64,000 nucleotides of DNA from Nonomuraea montanisoli. GTDB lineage: Bacteria; Actinomycetota; Actinomycetes; Streptosporangiales; Streptosporangiaceae. Numbering within the stretch: the first letter of the stretch is position 1; each line of letters begins with the position of its first letter. Where the stretch lies: the NCBI RefSeq assembly GCF_013363975.1, contig NZ_JABWGN010000021.1:62001-126000 (forward strand), given 5' to 3'. Positions 57,014 to 64,000 of this stretch are shown one piece after another. The translations under genes and the position numbers were made by a program. The notes below the pieces were generated by a model. The model did no database searches, had not been told where the DNA came from, and saw only the letters and a list, made by a program, of their open reading frames with translations.

Positions 57014-57604
57014 TCAGGTGCCGGGGGTGCAGTGGTGGAGGGCGCCGTAGCGTTTCTGGGCTATGCGCATAAGCTCCGTCATGTCTTTGATCGCGTCCCT
57101 GCCCTTGGCGAACTGAGCGAAGGAGAGGGAGAGCAGGCGCTTCTTTCCACCGCATGGGAACTTTGCGACCACCTCATACGGCTGGCCAGTGAATAGCCCG
57201 TACGGCAAGTGCACCGCCATTCCCTCACCAAGGTCAACAGGGAGAGCTATTCCCCCATGCCTGCCGAAGACCTTCTGCTTATCGTTCAGGATGTAGTCGA
57301 GGTCTTTCTCCGTCCGGCCCCCGAGCTCCTGAGACCAGGCGACGCTCAGTGGGTTGGGGTCGGCATCAGGCGTTCGGCATTCACCGTCTGTCTTGGTGCC
57401 ACCCGCTCGTTCGGTGAGAGGCCCGGTCACTCCGCTGGCCAGCCGCAAGGCATACTCGGGTACGAACGTGCAGAGATAGGGTGGGGAGTCTCTGATCACG
57501 TCCGTGTTGCTCGAAGCAGACGGGGGAGGCACCTTTTCCTGGGTGCATGCCGCAGCGCAGATCATGATGGCAGCGAGCACAGTCAGCAAGCACCGGATCC
57601 TCAT
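57014..57604 (-). CDS. Lipoprotein of the WXG100-like operon
   Basis: A 196-residue protein with signal MRIRCLLTVLAAIMICAAAC and lipobox CAAAC; cysteines at LCTF, ECRTP, FPCGG and HHCTP could make two disulfides. It resembles DUF3558-like actinobacterial lipoproteins in size and cysteine spacing, without firm assignment. The ATG overlaps the stop of the 734-aa gene (ATGA), so it is expressed with it. A conserved lipoprotein beside an exported effector could be an immunity or anchoring protein; that is inference. Confidence 0.75.
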   Translation of the reverse strand: MRIRCLLTVLAAIMICAAACTQEKVPPPSASSNTDVIRDSPPYLCTFVPEYALRLASGVTGPLTERAGGTKTDGECRTPDADPNPLSVAWSQELGGRTEKDLDYILNDKQKVFGRHGGIALPVDLGEGMAVHLPYGLFTGQPYEVVAKFPCGGKKRLLSLSFAQFAKGRDAIKDMTELMRIAQKRYGALHHCTPGT

Positions 57605-59805
57605 GTCCCACCCTTCGAAGTGGAAGGAACCTCCAGGCCGAGATAGCTGTCCACGTCTGCGGTGTCATGGAACGTCTGCTTGAACCGGTCAAGTTGATCG
57701 TTGGTCCCTCCCTTGCTCCGAGCCCAGTTGAGGAAGTCGCTGTACTCCTGCGGGTTCATTTCGGCGAAGGGTTTGATCGTCGGCGGAGTCCCGGTCGTGA
57801 ACATCCGATTCTGCATATCGCGCCGGTCAAATAGGCCCTTGTCCAGCATGGCCGTGGCGAGCATCTGCTCCGCCAACCTCTCCACCGCCAGTCGGTTGTC
57901 CGCCAGCGTCCGGTACGTTTCGTCCAGCCCCTTCCCGTGCTCCGCCATCCGCTGGGCCACCTGCTCGGCGATCTGGTCGTAGGCGGCCCCCGCCAGCTTG
58001 TCGTACCCCGAGCTGATCAGGTCGCCGAAAGCCCCGGTGGCCAGCTCGCCCACGCGTCTGGCCCCCGGCACCGGGAGCAGCCCGATCGCGTCGCCCACCA
58101 TGGTCTTGAGCGCCTCGTCCGCCTTCTTGTCGTTCAACCCCTGTGCTATCAGCACCTGTCGACGGATCTCCACGATGTGACTGAAGGGTCGTGCCTCGGC
58201 CACAATTCGGTCTGTCAAGAACTGCTTGGTGTCGCTCTTGTCGATCCGCCCGTCCTCGTTGAAGTCGAACTCCTTGACGTCGGAGGCCTTGAAGCCGAGC
58301 CGCTCGGCGTTGGAAACGCTTAAACCGACCGGTGGCACAGTGCCAAGAGCTGCGCGCATGTGCTCGGTCTGGGCCTTCACCACCGCCTCGAATGCAGCGT
58401 CGTCCGAGGCGGCCAGGGCCAGCGCGTACGACATGTCCTGGGGCGTGACCTTGTCGAAGGTCGCATGGTTCAGGAGCAGCCGGGACAGCTCGTCGATATT
58501 GGCCGCGATTGCCCGGCCGAGTGGGTACCGCAGGGACGCGTAGCGGTCGAACGTGTCCCTGTCCGTCATCTTCAGGTTGCCGGTGTCATCCCGGCCGAGG
58601 GCGCCGCGGACGCCGTCGGCGAGGATCTTCGTCATCTCGGCGGCCAGCTTCCTGGAGGTGTCGTCCCGGCCGGTCGTCGCCGTCACCAGCATGTCGCTGA
58701 TCGGCTGGTAGTCGTCCAGATACCGGGAGGCCCCCCACCGGGTCGTCAAGAGGTAGTCCAGCACGGACTCCTTCCATCCGGCCGGTGTGTGGGCCAGCAG
58801 GGCGTGCGACGCCTCCCGGCCGGACTTGGCCGCGTGGAACAGATCCTCCACCATCGACGACCTGGGGCCGGCCCCCGGACCGCCGATCTGCGGTCCGGGT
58901 CTGAGGAGGGTGCCGAGGCCGAGGGAGCCGGCCAGGTCCAGTAGGGGGACCTGGGCTCCGATGGCACTGAAGATCGGCTGCTGGCTCGCCGCCCACGCAT
59001 CCTTGCGCCGGTCGTGCTCGTAGACGATCACGTCCCGCCCGACGACCTCCATGAACTCCTTCGAGAACGGCGTCCTGCCGTCGTGGGCGCGCCAGATGAG
59101 CGCCTGGGCCTGGTAGCCCGTGTACGTCGTGTCGCCCGCCTTGTGTTCGGCCCGGCCCTCCTTCACCAGGTCCTTGAGGAAGGCGTCGCCCATGTACGCG
59201 CGACTCCTCGGATCGGTCCCCATGGCAAGGGCCGCGGCCAGCATGCGCAAGGTATCCTGCCCCGACTTGGAGAGCCGGGTCACGCGGTCGGAGTCGCCGT
59301 GGGAGCGGGCATCGCGCAAGCCGACGGCCAGCGAGCCGGGTAGCCGCGTCACGCCTCCAGCGCCGAGCGTGGCCAGGAATGCCTTGACGAACTCCGCGTC
59401 TCCGACCCGCGACGCGTAACTCTTGAGTCTCGCAGGCGCCGTGGCGTCCCCGTCGGCGGCGCTCAGCGCGGCGCGTGCCGCCAGCGTCCCGTCCAGCAGC
59501 CCCCTTGCCGCTTCCAGACCGTCGGGCATCTCCAGGAAGCTGCCGGCCGGCGTGCTCCTGCCGAAGGTCACTTTCTGCCGCTGGAGTTCGTGAACCAGTC
59601 GCTGTCGGCGCCGCAGATCGTCGGCTTGCGCGGTGATTCGTCCGGCGAGCTGCCGCAGCCGCGCCGCCGGAGAGGTGTCGAGCCCGGCGCGCTGAAGCTC
59701 GCCGTACAGCGCTCGCGCCAGCTCCTCCAGCCGCCCGGCCGCCTCCGTGTGCTTGCCTGCCATCGTGTCGAACTCAGGCTGCTTGACCCCGGTGAACTCC
59801 GTCAT
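57601..59805 (-). CDS. 734-aa secreted-effector-like protein with EF-hand
   Basis: A 734-residue, mostly helical protein. The N-terminal 90 residues (FTGVKQPEFDTMAGKHTEAA then LYGELQRAGLDTS) form long helices like WXG/ESX-dependent proteins; there is no Sec signal. Residues 514-525 are an EF-hand-type loop DFNEDGRIDKSD (58231-58266). Nothing like a classical toxin domain is recognised in the C-terminal third, which resembles large actinobacterial DUF6571-type proteins only loosely. It is flanked by overlapping genes for a WXG100-like protein and a lipoprotein. The longer frame upstream (to 59973) is shadow. Confidence 0.65.
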   Translation of the reverse strand: MTEFTGVKQPEFDTMAGKHTEAAGRLEELARALYGELQRAGLDTSPAARLRQLAGRITAQADDLRRRQRLVHELQRQKVTFGRSTPAGSFLEMPDGLEAARGLLDGTLAARAALSAADGDATAPARLKSYASRVGDAEFVKAFLATLGAGGVTRLPGSLAVGLRDARSHGDSDRVTRLSKSGQDTLRMLAAALAMGTDPRSRAYMGDAFLKDLVKEGRAEHKAGDTTYTGYQAQALIWRAHDGRTPFSKEFMEVVGRDVIVYEHDRRKDAWAASQQPIFSAIGAQVPLLDLAGSLGLGTLLRPGPQIGGPGAGPRSSMVEDLFHAAKSGREASHALLAHTPAGWKESVLDYLLTTRWGASRYLDDYQPISDMLVTATTGRDDTSRKLAAEMTKILADGVRGALGRDDTGNLKMTDRDTFDRYASLRYPLGRAIAANIDELSRLLLNHATFDKVTPQDMSYALALAASDDAAFEAVVKAQTEHMRAALGTVPPVGLSVSNAERLGFKASDVKEFDFNEDGRIDKSDTKQFLTDRIVAEARPFSHIVEIRRQVLIAQGLNDKKADEALKTMVGDAIGLLPVPGARRVGELATGAFGDLISSGYDKLAGAAYDQIAEQVAQRMAEHGKGLDETYRTLADNRLAVERLAEQMLATAMLDKGLFDRRDMQNRMFTTGTPPTIKPFAEMNPQEYSDFLNWARSKGGTNDQLDRFKQTFHDTADVDSYLGLEVPSTSKGGT

Positions 59806-60074
59806 GGCCGGTCCGGAAGCGCGGCCAGTTTCTGGTTCGCGCTGTGGACAGCCTGCGTGAGCATGGCGCGCAGCTCCCGCTGGTCGGCGTGGACCTGGGC
59901 GTCGAACCGGGCGCCCGTCGGCCCCACCCACGCGTCGTTCTCCATCAGACGGCAGGACGGGTCGAGCGCCCACCAGTGCTCGTCCGACAGCCGCTGGATC
60001 CGCTCCGCGACGGCCTGCATCGCCCGGCGATCGAGATCAGCCACGATGATCCCCTCGTACGGCTCGCTGCTCAT
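59802..60074 (-). CDS. WXG100-like small protein
   Basis: A 90-residue helical protein with the hairpin motif WVGPTGARF in the middle, as in WXG100/ESAT-6 proteins, and a helix on each side (RAMQAVAERIQRLSDEHWWA and DQRELRAMLTQAVHSANQKL). Such proteins are secreted by type VII (ESX) systems or chaperone larger partners. Its stop overlaps the 734-aa gene start (ATGA), supporting a physical pair. No EccC ATPase or other ESX gene is in the window. Confidence 0.75.
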   Translation of the reverse strand: MSSEPYEGIIVADLDRRAMQAVAERIQRLSDEHWWALDPSCRLMENDAWVGPTGARFDAQVHADQRELRAMLTQAVHSANQKLAALPDRP

Positions 60075-60543
60075 GAACCAGATCAGGGAGGCGGCATCCC
60101 CGGCCTTCAGAAGCTAATCAACATCACATCAACAGAGCAAGCTAAACCTCGGTGAAAGGCATAGCGCGTTCGGCTTTTGTCGGGAATGAGTGGTTTTGCC
60201 CATTTGGGGGATCGCGGACGCGCGTGCGGCAGGCCGGTCCTGCGGGCCTTACCGGCGTGTGTGGCGGGGAAACTACAACTCAGTTTTAGTTTCGTGCGTA
60301 CCTCCTGCATGAAACCAAAAGTGACTTGAAGGTATCGCCGCCTGAGGGCGCATGCCGACCGACACATCCGGCCTCTGTGGTTCCCAGGCCCATGCCGAGC
60401 ATGTGTTTCTTCGTGGTGTGGTCCGTACCGGACGCTGAGGTCGTCGAACAGCAGGCTCAGTACCTCGCGTGCCGCTGTGACATCACCTTCGCTGGCAAGG
60501 AGCCTTCCGATGCTGTGCCGGACCTCGATGGCGATTCTGGGAG
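60075..60543. other. Gene-free region before the DUF397 locus
   Basis: A 469-bp stretch, lower in GC than average, with no ORF I can support. It contains a 25-bp near-palindrome (60269-60293) and the promoter region for the WXG100-like operon. A short ORF at 60326 onward shows no start signal and is mostly low-information. Confidence 0.5.
60269..60293. promoter_or_regulatory. Near-perfect 25-bp inverted repeat
   Basis: GAAACTACAACT (60269-60280), C, AGTTTTAGTTTC (60282-60293): 11 of 12 positions are complementary. It is AT-rich in a GC-rich neighbourhood and 195 bp upstream of the WXG100-like start. It may be an operator for that operon or a recombination-type site. Confidence 0.6.
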
Positions 60544-60906
60544 ATGTCGCTCTCCTCGCGAACCAGACTCAGCACTTCGTGGTACTGCCGGAGCGCATGG
60601 CGGGACGTGGCCGAGCTCGGCGCGACAGTCGGCCGCGTGGCGATGGCATTGGAGGCGCTGATCTTGACGCGGACGTTGTACAGCGAGCCGGATGCCCGGG
60701 CGAAGTTCAGCGCGAAGGTGGCAGAGCTGAGCGGCCGGAGGACTTCGTCCCGGGCGCGGTCGTGCTGGCCGTCCGCCTCAAGGAAGGAGCTGACGCCGGA
60801 CTCGCTCTACCCCTTCGCTCAGGTTGCGCTCGTCATGCTCGCGAACACGCTCCGGCGGGACCGCGGGGTGATCGTCGAGGTCGTCGGCATCCCGAGCGAC
60901 TCCTGA
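60544..60906 (+). CDS. Doubtful hypothetical ORF
   Basis: A 120-residue frame whose middle (VAELGATVGRVAMALEALIL) has plausible helix character but which starts without a ribosome site. A better start could be GTG 60607. Neighbouring frames carry further plausible fragments (LGDVALLANQTQHFVVLPERM at about 60536), which suggests a frameshifted or decayed gene rather than an intact one. Low confidence. Confidence 0.3.
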   Translation: MSLSSRTRLSTSWYCRSAWRDVAELGATVGRVAMALEALILTRTLYSEPDARAKFSAKVAELSGRRTSSRARSCWPSASRKELTPDSLYPFAQVALVMLANTLRRDRGVIVEVVGIPSDS

Positions 60907-60953
60907 GGTGGGGGAGGGTGGCCGGCGGGCCGGCCACACGAGTGGGAGTCTGA

Positions 60954-61166
60954 CTAGTCGAACTCGCCATTCTTCGCGCCGTCGATGAAGGCGTCCCATT
61001 CGCTGGAAGTGAAGATCAGCGCGGGGCCGGTGGGGTTCTTGCTGTCGCGAACGCCTCGGCGTCCGCCGGAGAGCTCGGCGACCTCAACGCAGTTGCCGCC
61101 GTCGGGTCCCGATCGGGTGGACTTACGCCACATGGCTGTGTCGAGTTCTCGGATCAACTCGTCCAT
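60954..61166 (-). CDS. DUF397 protein
   Basis: A 70-residue DUF397 protein (WRKSTRSGPDGGNCVEVAEL, RDSKNPTGPALIFTSSEWDA) typical of actinomycetes; it pairs with an XRE/DUF5753 regulator. It overlaps the regulator gene by 13 bp, as usual for these pairs, which are linked to development and regulation. No signal or membrane span. Confidence 0.95.
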   Translation of the reverse strand: MDELIRELDTAMWRKSTRSGPDGGNCVEVAELSGGRRGVRDSKNPTGPALIFTSSEWDAFIDGAKNGEFD

Positions 61167-61981
61167 CGCTGCAATGTCTCCTTGATCAGTTCCCGGGATT
61201 CGCGCTGGGGCAACGCTTCGGAACGAATCCCCTCATATCTGTATGTTAAGACGCTGACGTCCTCTGGACGCTCTGTTACTCGGCTCATGATTCCAGCGGA
61301 CTCGACATACGCCGTGTCGAAGACTCCATGAGCTTGTGCGATGGCGAATCCGCCAGCAAGACCGGTCGTGGAGTAGGCGCTGAGGGGGAGGATCTGGATC
61401 GTGATCCGGGGCGCTAGGCCCGCTTCGAGGAGGCGGGTGAGTTGTGCGGACATGACAGCGGGGCTGCCGATCGGGCGATGCAGCACGGACTCGTCGATCA
61501 CGATCCAGAGCAAAGGAGGCTTGGAGCGCCTGAGAATGCTCTGGCGCTCCATCCGGGCGGCCACATAGGTCTCGATCTGCTCGGATGTCGCGCAGACATC
61601 GCCGCTCAGCACGGCACGTGCGTAGTCCTCGGTCTGGAGGAGGCCGGGGACCACCAGTGGTTCCCAGGTTCGGATGGCCTCCGCTGTGGCTTCGACGTCG
61701 AGCCAGGGCCGGAACCACGGCGGAGCCGATGCGTGGCTGACCATCGGCCAGAGTCGCATCAGCGCTCCTTCTGCCTCCAATGCCTCGTCACAGTGGCGGG
61801 CGAACTCCTCTGTCGGTGATCGCCTGGCTGTCTCGATCATGCTGATCGTGCCGACGGAGTAGGACACCGCCTTCGACAGACGGATCTGGGACCAGCCTCG
61901 CGCCTTGCGGTGTCGCCGCAGCTCGAAGCCGAAAAGCGCGGTGGGTGAGTCGGCGGGACACAGTTCGCTTTCCTTCGGCAC
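61154..61981 (-). CDS. XRE-DUF5753 transcriptional regulator
   Basis: A 275-residue protein: an N-terminal Cro/C1-type helix-turn-helix (FELRRHRKARGWSQIRLSKA, VSYSVGTISMIETARRSPTE) and a DUF5753 domain (PGLLQTEDYARAVL, RQSILRRSKPPLLWIVIDES). GTG start at 61981 has GGGAGGT upstream. Partner DUF397 follows. Upstream is a short divergent region shared with the HATPase gene; the XRE protein probably controls it. Confidence 0.93.
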   Translation of the reverse strand: MPKESELCPADSPTALFGFELRRHRKARGWSQIRLSKAVSYSVGTISMIETARRSPTEEFARHCDEALEAEGALMRLWPMVSHASAPPWFRPWLDVEATAEAIRTWEPLVVPGLLQTEDYARAVLSGDVCATSEQIETYVAARMERQSILRRSKPPLLWIVIDESVLHRPIGSPAVMSAQLTRLLEAGLAPRITIQILPLSAYSTTGLAGGFAIAQAHGVFDTAYVESAGIMSRVTERPEDVSVLTYRYEGIRSEALPQRESRELIKETLQRWTS

Positions 61982-62055
61982 CTGACCTCCCGGGGGATCG
62001 CCGCTGTTTCAACGAAGCTTTCACTGAAGCAGTTGATGACCTTAAGAAGTCGATC

Positions 62056-62072
62056 GACTACTTAATGTAGTC
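62056..62072. promoter_or_regulatory. GACTAC-N5-GTAGTC dyad in the XRE/HATPase gap
   Basis: Perfect 6-bp inverted repeat with a TTAAT spacer, followed on the minus strand by TTGACT (62069-62074), a good -35 for the XRE gene. It lies 58-74 bp upstream of the HATPase ATG, so it may be the shared operator. Confidence 0.6.
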
Positions 62073-62129
62073 AACGCTTGGGATGGTGGGAAGGCCGATC
62101 GAGGCTGACTTCTTCGAGTGGGTGAAACC

Positions 62130-62606
62130 ATGAAAGTGCCAAGCGTGGAGCAGAGGGTCATCGGTTCGATTCAGCTGGTGGGCATTCGCGAGTCCGTCTC
62201 TCATGCCCGTTCCGAAGTACGCAGATGGCTCGGAGACGACCACCCCGCTGTCGACGACGCCGTGCTGGCGGCGTCCGAACTCCTGACGAACGCGCTCCGG
62301 CACTCCGACGCCAGGCCGTACGACTTCGTCGGCCTGACCGTCACCGGGACGGATGAGCTGGTCTACGTGGAGGTGCGCGACCCCGGTTCCGCGTTCTCCG
62401 GGCCCCACGTCCGGCGGGAGCCGCAGGCGGAGGATGGCCGTGGGCTACTGATCGTCAGCAAGATCTCCCAGGACTGGGGAGTCCGGGAGCATGGTCGTGT
62501 GCTCGGCCGCACCGTCTGGTGCGCCATTCGGGCCGCCTCTCCTTCTCCTGACCTGTCCACACTCGAACCGGTCTCCGGGTCGGCCGGCGGGCTCGGCCCT
62601 GGCTGA
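62130..62606 (+). CDS. ATP-binding (RsbW-like) anti-sigma/kinase-domain protein
   Basis: A 158-residue HATPase_c protein of the RsbW/SpoIIAB-like type: N-box ELLTNALRH and G1-like VEVRDPGSAF, then GRGLLIVSKISQDWGV. Actinomycetes often pair such genes with XRE-DUF397 modules. ATG 62130 is chosen over GTG 62118, both with weak ribosome sites. Divergent from the XRE regulator; target sigma factor unknown. Confidence 0.85.
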   Translation: MKVPSVEQRVIGSIQLVGIRESVSHARSEVRRWLGDDHPAVDDAVLAASELLTNALRHSDARPYDFVGLTVTGTDELVYVEVRDPGSAFSGPHVRREPQAEDGRGLLIVSKISQDWGVREHGRVLGRTVWCAIRAASPSPDLSTLEPVSGSAGGLGPG

Positions 62607-62629
62607 ACGTCCATGGTCGGTAAGAGCTG

Positions 62630-62669
62630 GGCGGTTCCGTCTTCCCTCCTGGAGAGGGGAGGAGCCGCC
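62630..62669 (+). terminator. Nested hairpin after the HATPase gene
   Basis: GGCGGTTCC (62630-62638) pairs with GGAGCCGCC (62661-62669) with one G-U, and an inner CCCTC/GAGGG stem with a CTGGA loop. It starts 24 bp after the stop and has no T-tract. Confidence 0.6.
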
Positions 62670-62717
62670 GCCGCAACGTTCGGCCGGGATCTTCCCCCGT
62701 AGTTCCAGGCCGGGCGC

Positions 62718-62762
62718 GGCCCCCGATGAACGCTCCCATCTTCCCCGCCCTCATCGGGGGCC
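62718..62762. terminator. 12-bp perfect inverted repeat between HATPase and TetR genes
   Basis: GGCCCCCGATGA (62718-62729) and TCATCGGGGGCC (62751-62762), loop 21 nt. It sits between convergent genes and may end transcription from both sides. The remaining 62763-62866 holds nothing clear. Confidence 0.6.
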
Positions 62763-62866
62763 ATCTCCTTGGGACGGCATCCTCACTTGGCAGGCCGTAC
62801 CGACTCGCGGGGTCAGTCCCGGGCGCTTGGGCTCCAGGCTTGCCGGGAAGGGTCGTGCCTGGGTGA

Positions 62867-63574
62867 TCAGCCGGACGGGGTGAGCCCGATCATCGTGCCC
62901 AGCGCCTTCACCGAGTGGTCGAACGCCGGCCGCAAGTCCGCGAAGGCGCCCTTGAACTGGCCGAACACCTCGAAGCTCACCCACCCGTACAACGACGTCC
63001 ACGCCGACAGGGCGCGCAGCAGCGCGTCGCCGGGCACGTCGGGCATGAGGGCGGCGAGGCTCGCCTCCGCCTCGTCCGCGAGCGCCGGATCGACCTCGAC
63101 GGGTCCGGTGGGCGGCGCGAGCGCCCCGGCCCGCTGGGCGGCGGACAGGATCCCGCCGAACACCGTCAGGTCGCGCACCCTCGGCCCGATCGTGTCCTGC
63201 GGCGCCTGATAGCCCGGCACCGGCGAGCCGTACAGCAGCGCGTACTCGTGGGGGTGGGCGAGCGCCCAGTCGCGCACGGCGTGGCACACCGCGGCCCACC
63301 GGCCCGGGAAGTCGTCCGCGGGGACGGCGGCGTCGGCGCGCTCCACGGCCTCGCCGAGCGCGTTGTAGCCGTCGATGATCAACGTGGTGAGCAGGTCGTC
63401 GCGGCTCGGGAAGTAGCGGTAGATCGCCGAGGACACCATCCCCATCTCGCGCGCCACGGCGCGCAGGGACAGGCCGCCGGCTCCCTCGGTGGCGAGCTGC
63501 CTGCGGGCGATCTCCACGATCTCCCTCGTCAGCTCGGCGCGGACGCGTTCTCTCGCGGTTCGGCTGGCTGTCAT
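62867..63574 (-). CDS. TetR family regulator
   Basis: A 235-residue TetR protein with helix-turn-helix VEIARRQLATEGAGGLSLRA and VAREMGMVSSAIYRYFPSRD, then a TetR_C_33-type ligand domain (PHEYALLYGSPVPGY). ATG 63574 is chosen because TAGCGT ends exactly 7 nt upstream on the minus strand (63582-63587); GTG 63583 is the alternative. It faces the YrdB-like gene, with paired GAGAGC-type dyads in the gap. Confidence 0.92.
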   Translation of the reverse strand: MTASRTARERVRAELTREIVEIARRQLATEGAGGLSLRAVAREMGMVSSAIYRYFPSRDDLLTTLIIDGYNALGEAVERADAAVPADDFPGRWAAVCHAVRDWALAHPHEYALLYGSPVPGYQAPQDTIGPRVRDLTVFGGILSAAQRAGALAPPTGPVEVDPALADEAEASLAALMPDVPGDALLRALSAWTSLYGWVSFEVFGQFKGAFADLRPAFDHSVKALGTMIGLTPSG

Positions 63575-63607
63575 GTCCAGCACGCTACCAGAGCGGCGAC
63601 AGAAAAC

Positions 63608-63657
63608 GAGAGCACCGCTCTTGACGACTGCCGCTCACATGAGAGAGCATTGCTCTC
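63608..63657. promoter_or_regulatory. Paired TetR operators
   Basis: GAGAGCA-T-TGCTCTC at 63643-63657 is a perfect dyad; a second, GAGAGC-ACC-GCTCTT, lies at 63608-63622, 35 bp away. They flank the divergent start sites of the TetR and YrdB-like genes. Confidence 0.85.
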
Positions 63658-63688
63658 GTAAGCGAACGGGAAGTCACCGGAGGTCGAG

Positions 63689-64000
63689 ATGCTCACCACC
63701 CTCAAGGGCGCCAACGCGGTGCTGATGTTCGTCCTGGAGATGGGCGTGCTCGCCTCCGTGGCCTACTGGGGCTTCACGGTGAGCCCCAACTGGGCGATCA
63801 AGCTGCTCGCCGGCCTGGGCGGCCCGGCCGTGTTCATCGCCGTGTGGGCGTTGTTCGGCGCGGGCGGCGGCGCCAACGCCACGATCCCGCTCACCGGGAT
63901 CGCCCGGGCGATCCTGGAGATCGTCTGGTTCGGCGGCGGCGCCTTCTTCCTCTACGCTGCGGGCCGGGCGGTCCCGGCCGCCGTCTTCGTCCTCGTCTTC
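63689..64000 (+). CDS. YrdB/DUF2568 membrane protein (partial)
   Basis: The ATG at 63689 has GGAGGT 6 nt upstream. The 104 codons in view run off the right edge and encode four membrane spans (LKGANAVLMFVLEMGVLASV, then WALFGAGGGANATIPLTG). This matches the YrdB/DUF2568 family of small membrane proteins of unknown function. The divergent TetR and its operators indicate inducible expression. Confidence 0.85.
   Translation, partial: MLTTLKGANAVLMFVLEMGVLASVAYWGFTVSPNWAIKLLAGLGGPAVFIAVWALFGAGGGANATIPLTGIARAILEIVWFGGGAFFLYAAGRAVPAAVFVLVF

Noticed and set aside
60477-60953. 158-codon frame in the effector-DUF397 gap
   Set aside because: Composition changes to Arg/Gly-rich shadow halfway; no ribosome site. 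Considered only as a possible relic.

Overview
This window looks like core chromosome from a high-GC, mycelial actinomycete, most likely a Streptosporangiaceae member such as Nonomuraea. This is inferred from codon bias, actinobacterial family content (DUF397 plus XRE pair, DUF3097, DUF2630, DUF6297-like permease, SigE-type ECF factor) and gene order. I see no rRNA, tRNA, CRISPR array, insertion sequence or prophage.

Layout. 1-2366 (minus): glyoxylate/glycolate operon, malate synthase then a GlcD-type oxidase cut by the left edge, behind two TTCC-N7-GGAA sites 21 bp apart. 2.5-7.3 kb (plus): a DUF4097-like lipoprotein, hflX with a strong terminator, hutI behind a coupled 28-codon ORF, and a DegV protein. 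7.4-13.4 kb: the DNA-uptake pair comEA/comEC, then holA, separated by unusual tandem-repeat spacers. 14-23.4 kb: a MarR-regulated exporter with four 12-bp palindromic operators, and a MacB/FtsX-type ABC operon. 23.6-26.9 kb: rpsT, a membrane-anchored GH18-like protein and lepA. 27-29.4 kb: an ABC-2-like exporter. 30-32.6 kb: TetR/MFS pair sharing one perfect 24-bp palindrome, plus an HHE protein. 32.7-48.1 kb: housekeeping block hemW, DUF4870/DUF3097, CIRCE-hrcA-dnaJ-(36-aa ORF)-rsmE, ECF sigma with a membrane partner, HIT, phoH-ybeY-CBS protein, deaminase-like, Nudix, era. 48.2-57 kb: Mut7-C nuclease, TAXI receptor, an MHS transporter with its two-component system, ddaH, and leuA behind a leucine leader peptide. 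57-60.1 kb: a WXG100-like protein, a 734-aa EF-hand protein and a lipoprotein in one operon. 61-64 kb: DUF397/XRE, an HATPase, and TetR with a YrdB-like membrane protein cut by the right edge.

Three themes recur. First, many starts lie exactly 6 or 7 nt after a TANNNT -10 box, the mark of leaderless transcription. Second, three tiny ORFs (28, 15 and 36 codons) sit between genes with stop/start overlaps, suggesting translation relays. Third, short in-frame or intergenic tandem repeats (6 to about 130 bp) occur at more than ten places, several inside genes (comEC, an MFS exporter). The most system-like accessory locus is the WXG100-like operon at 57.0-60.1 kb.
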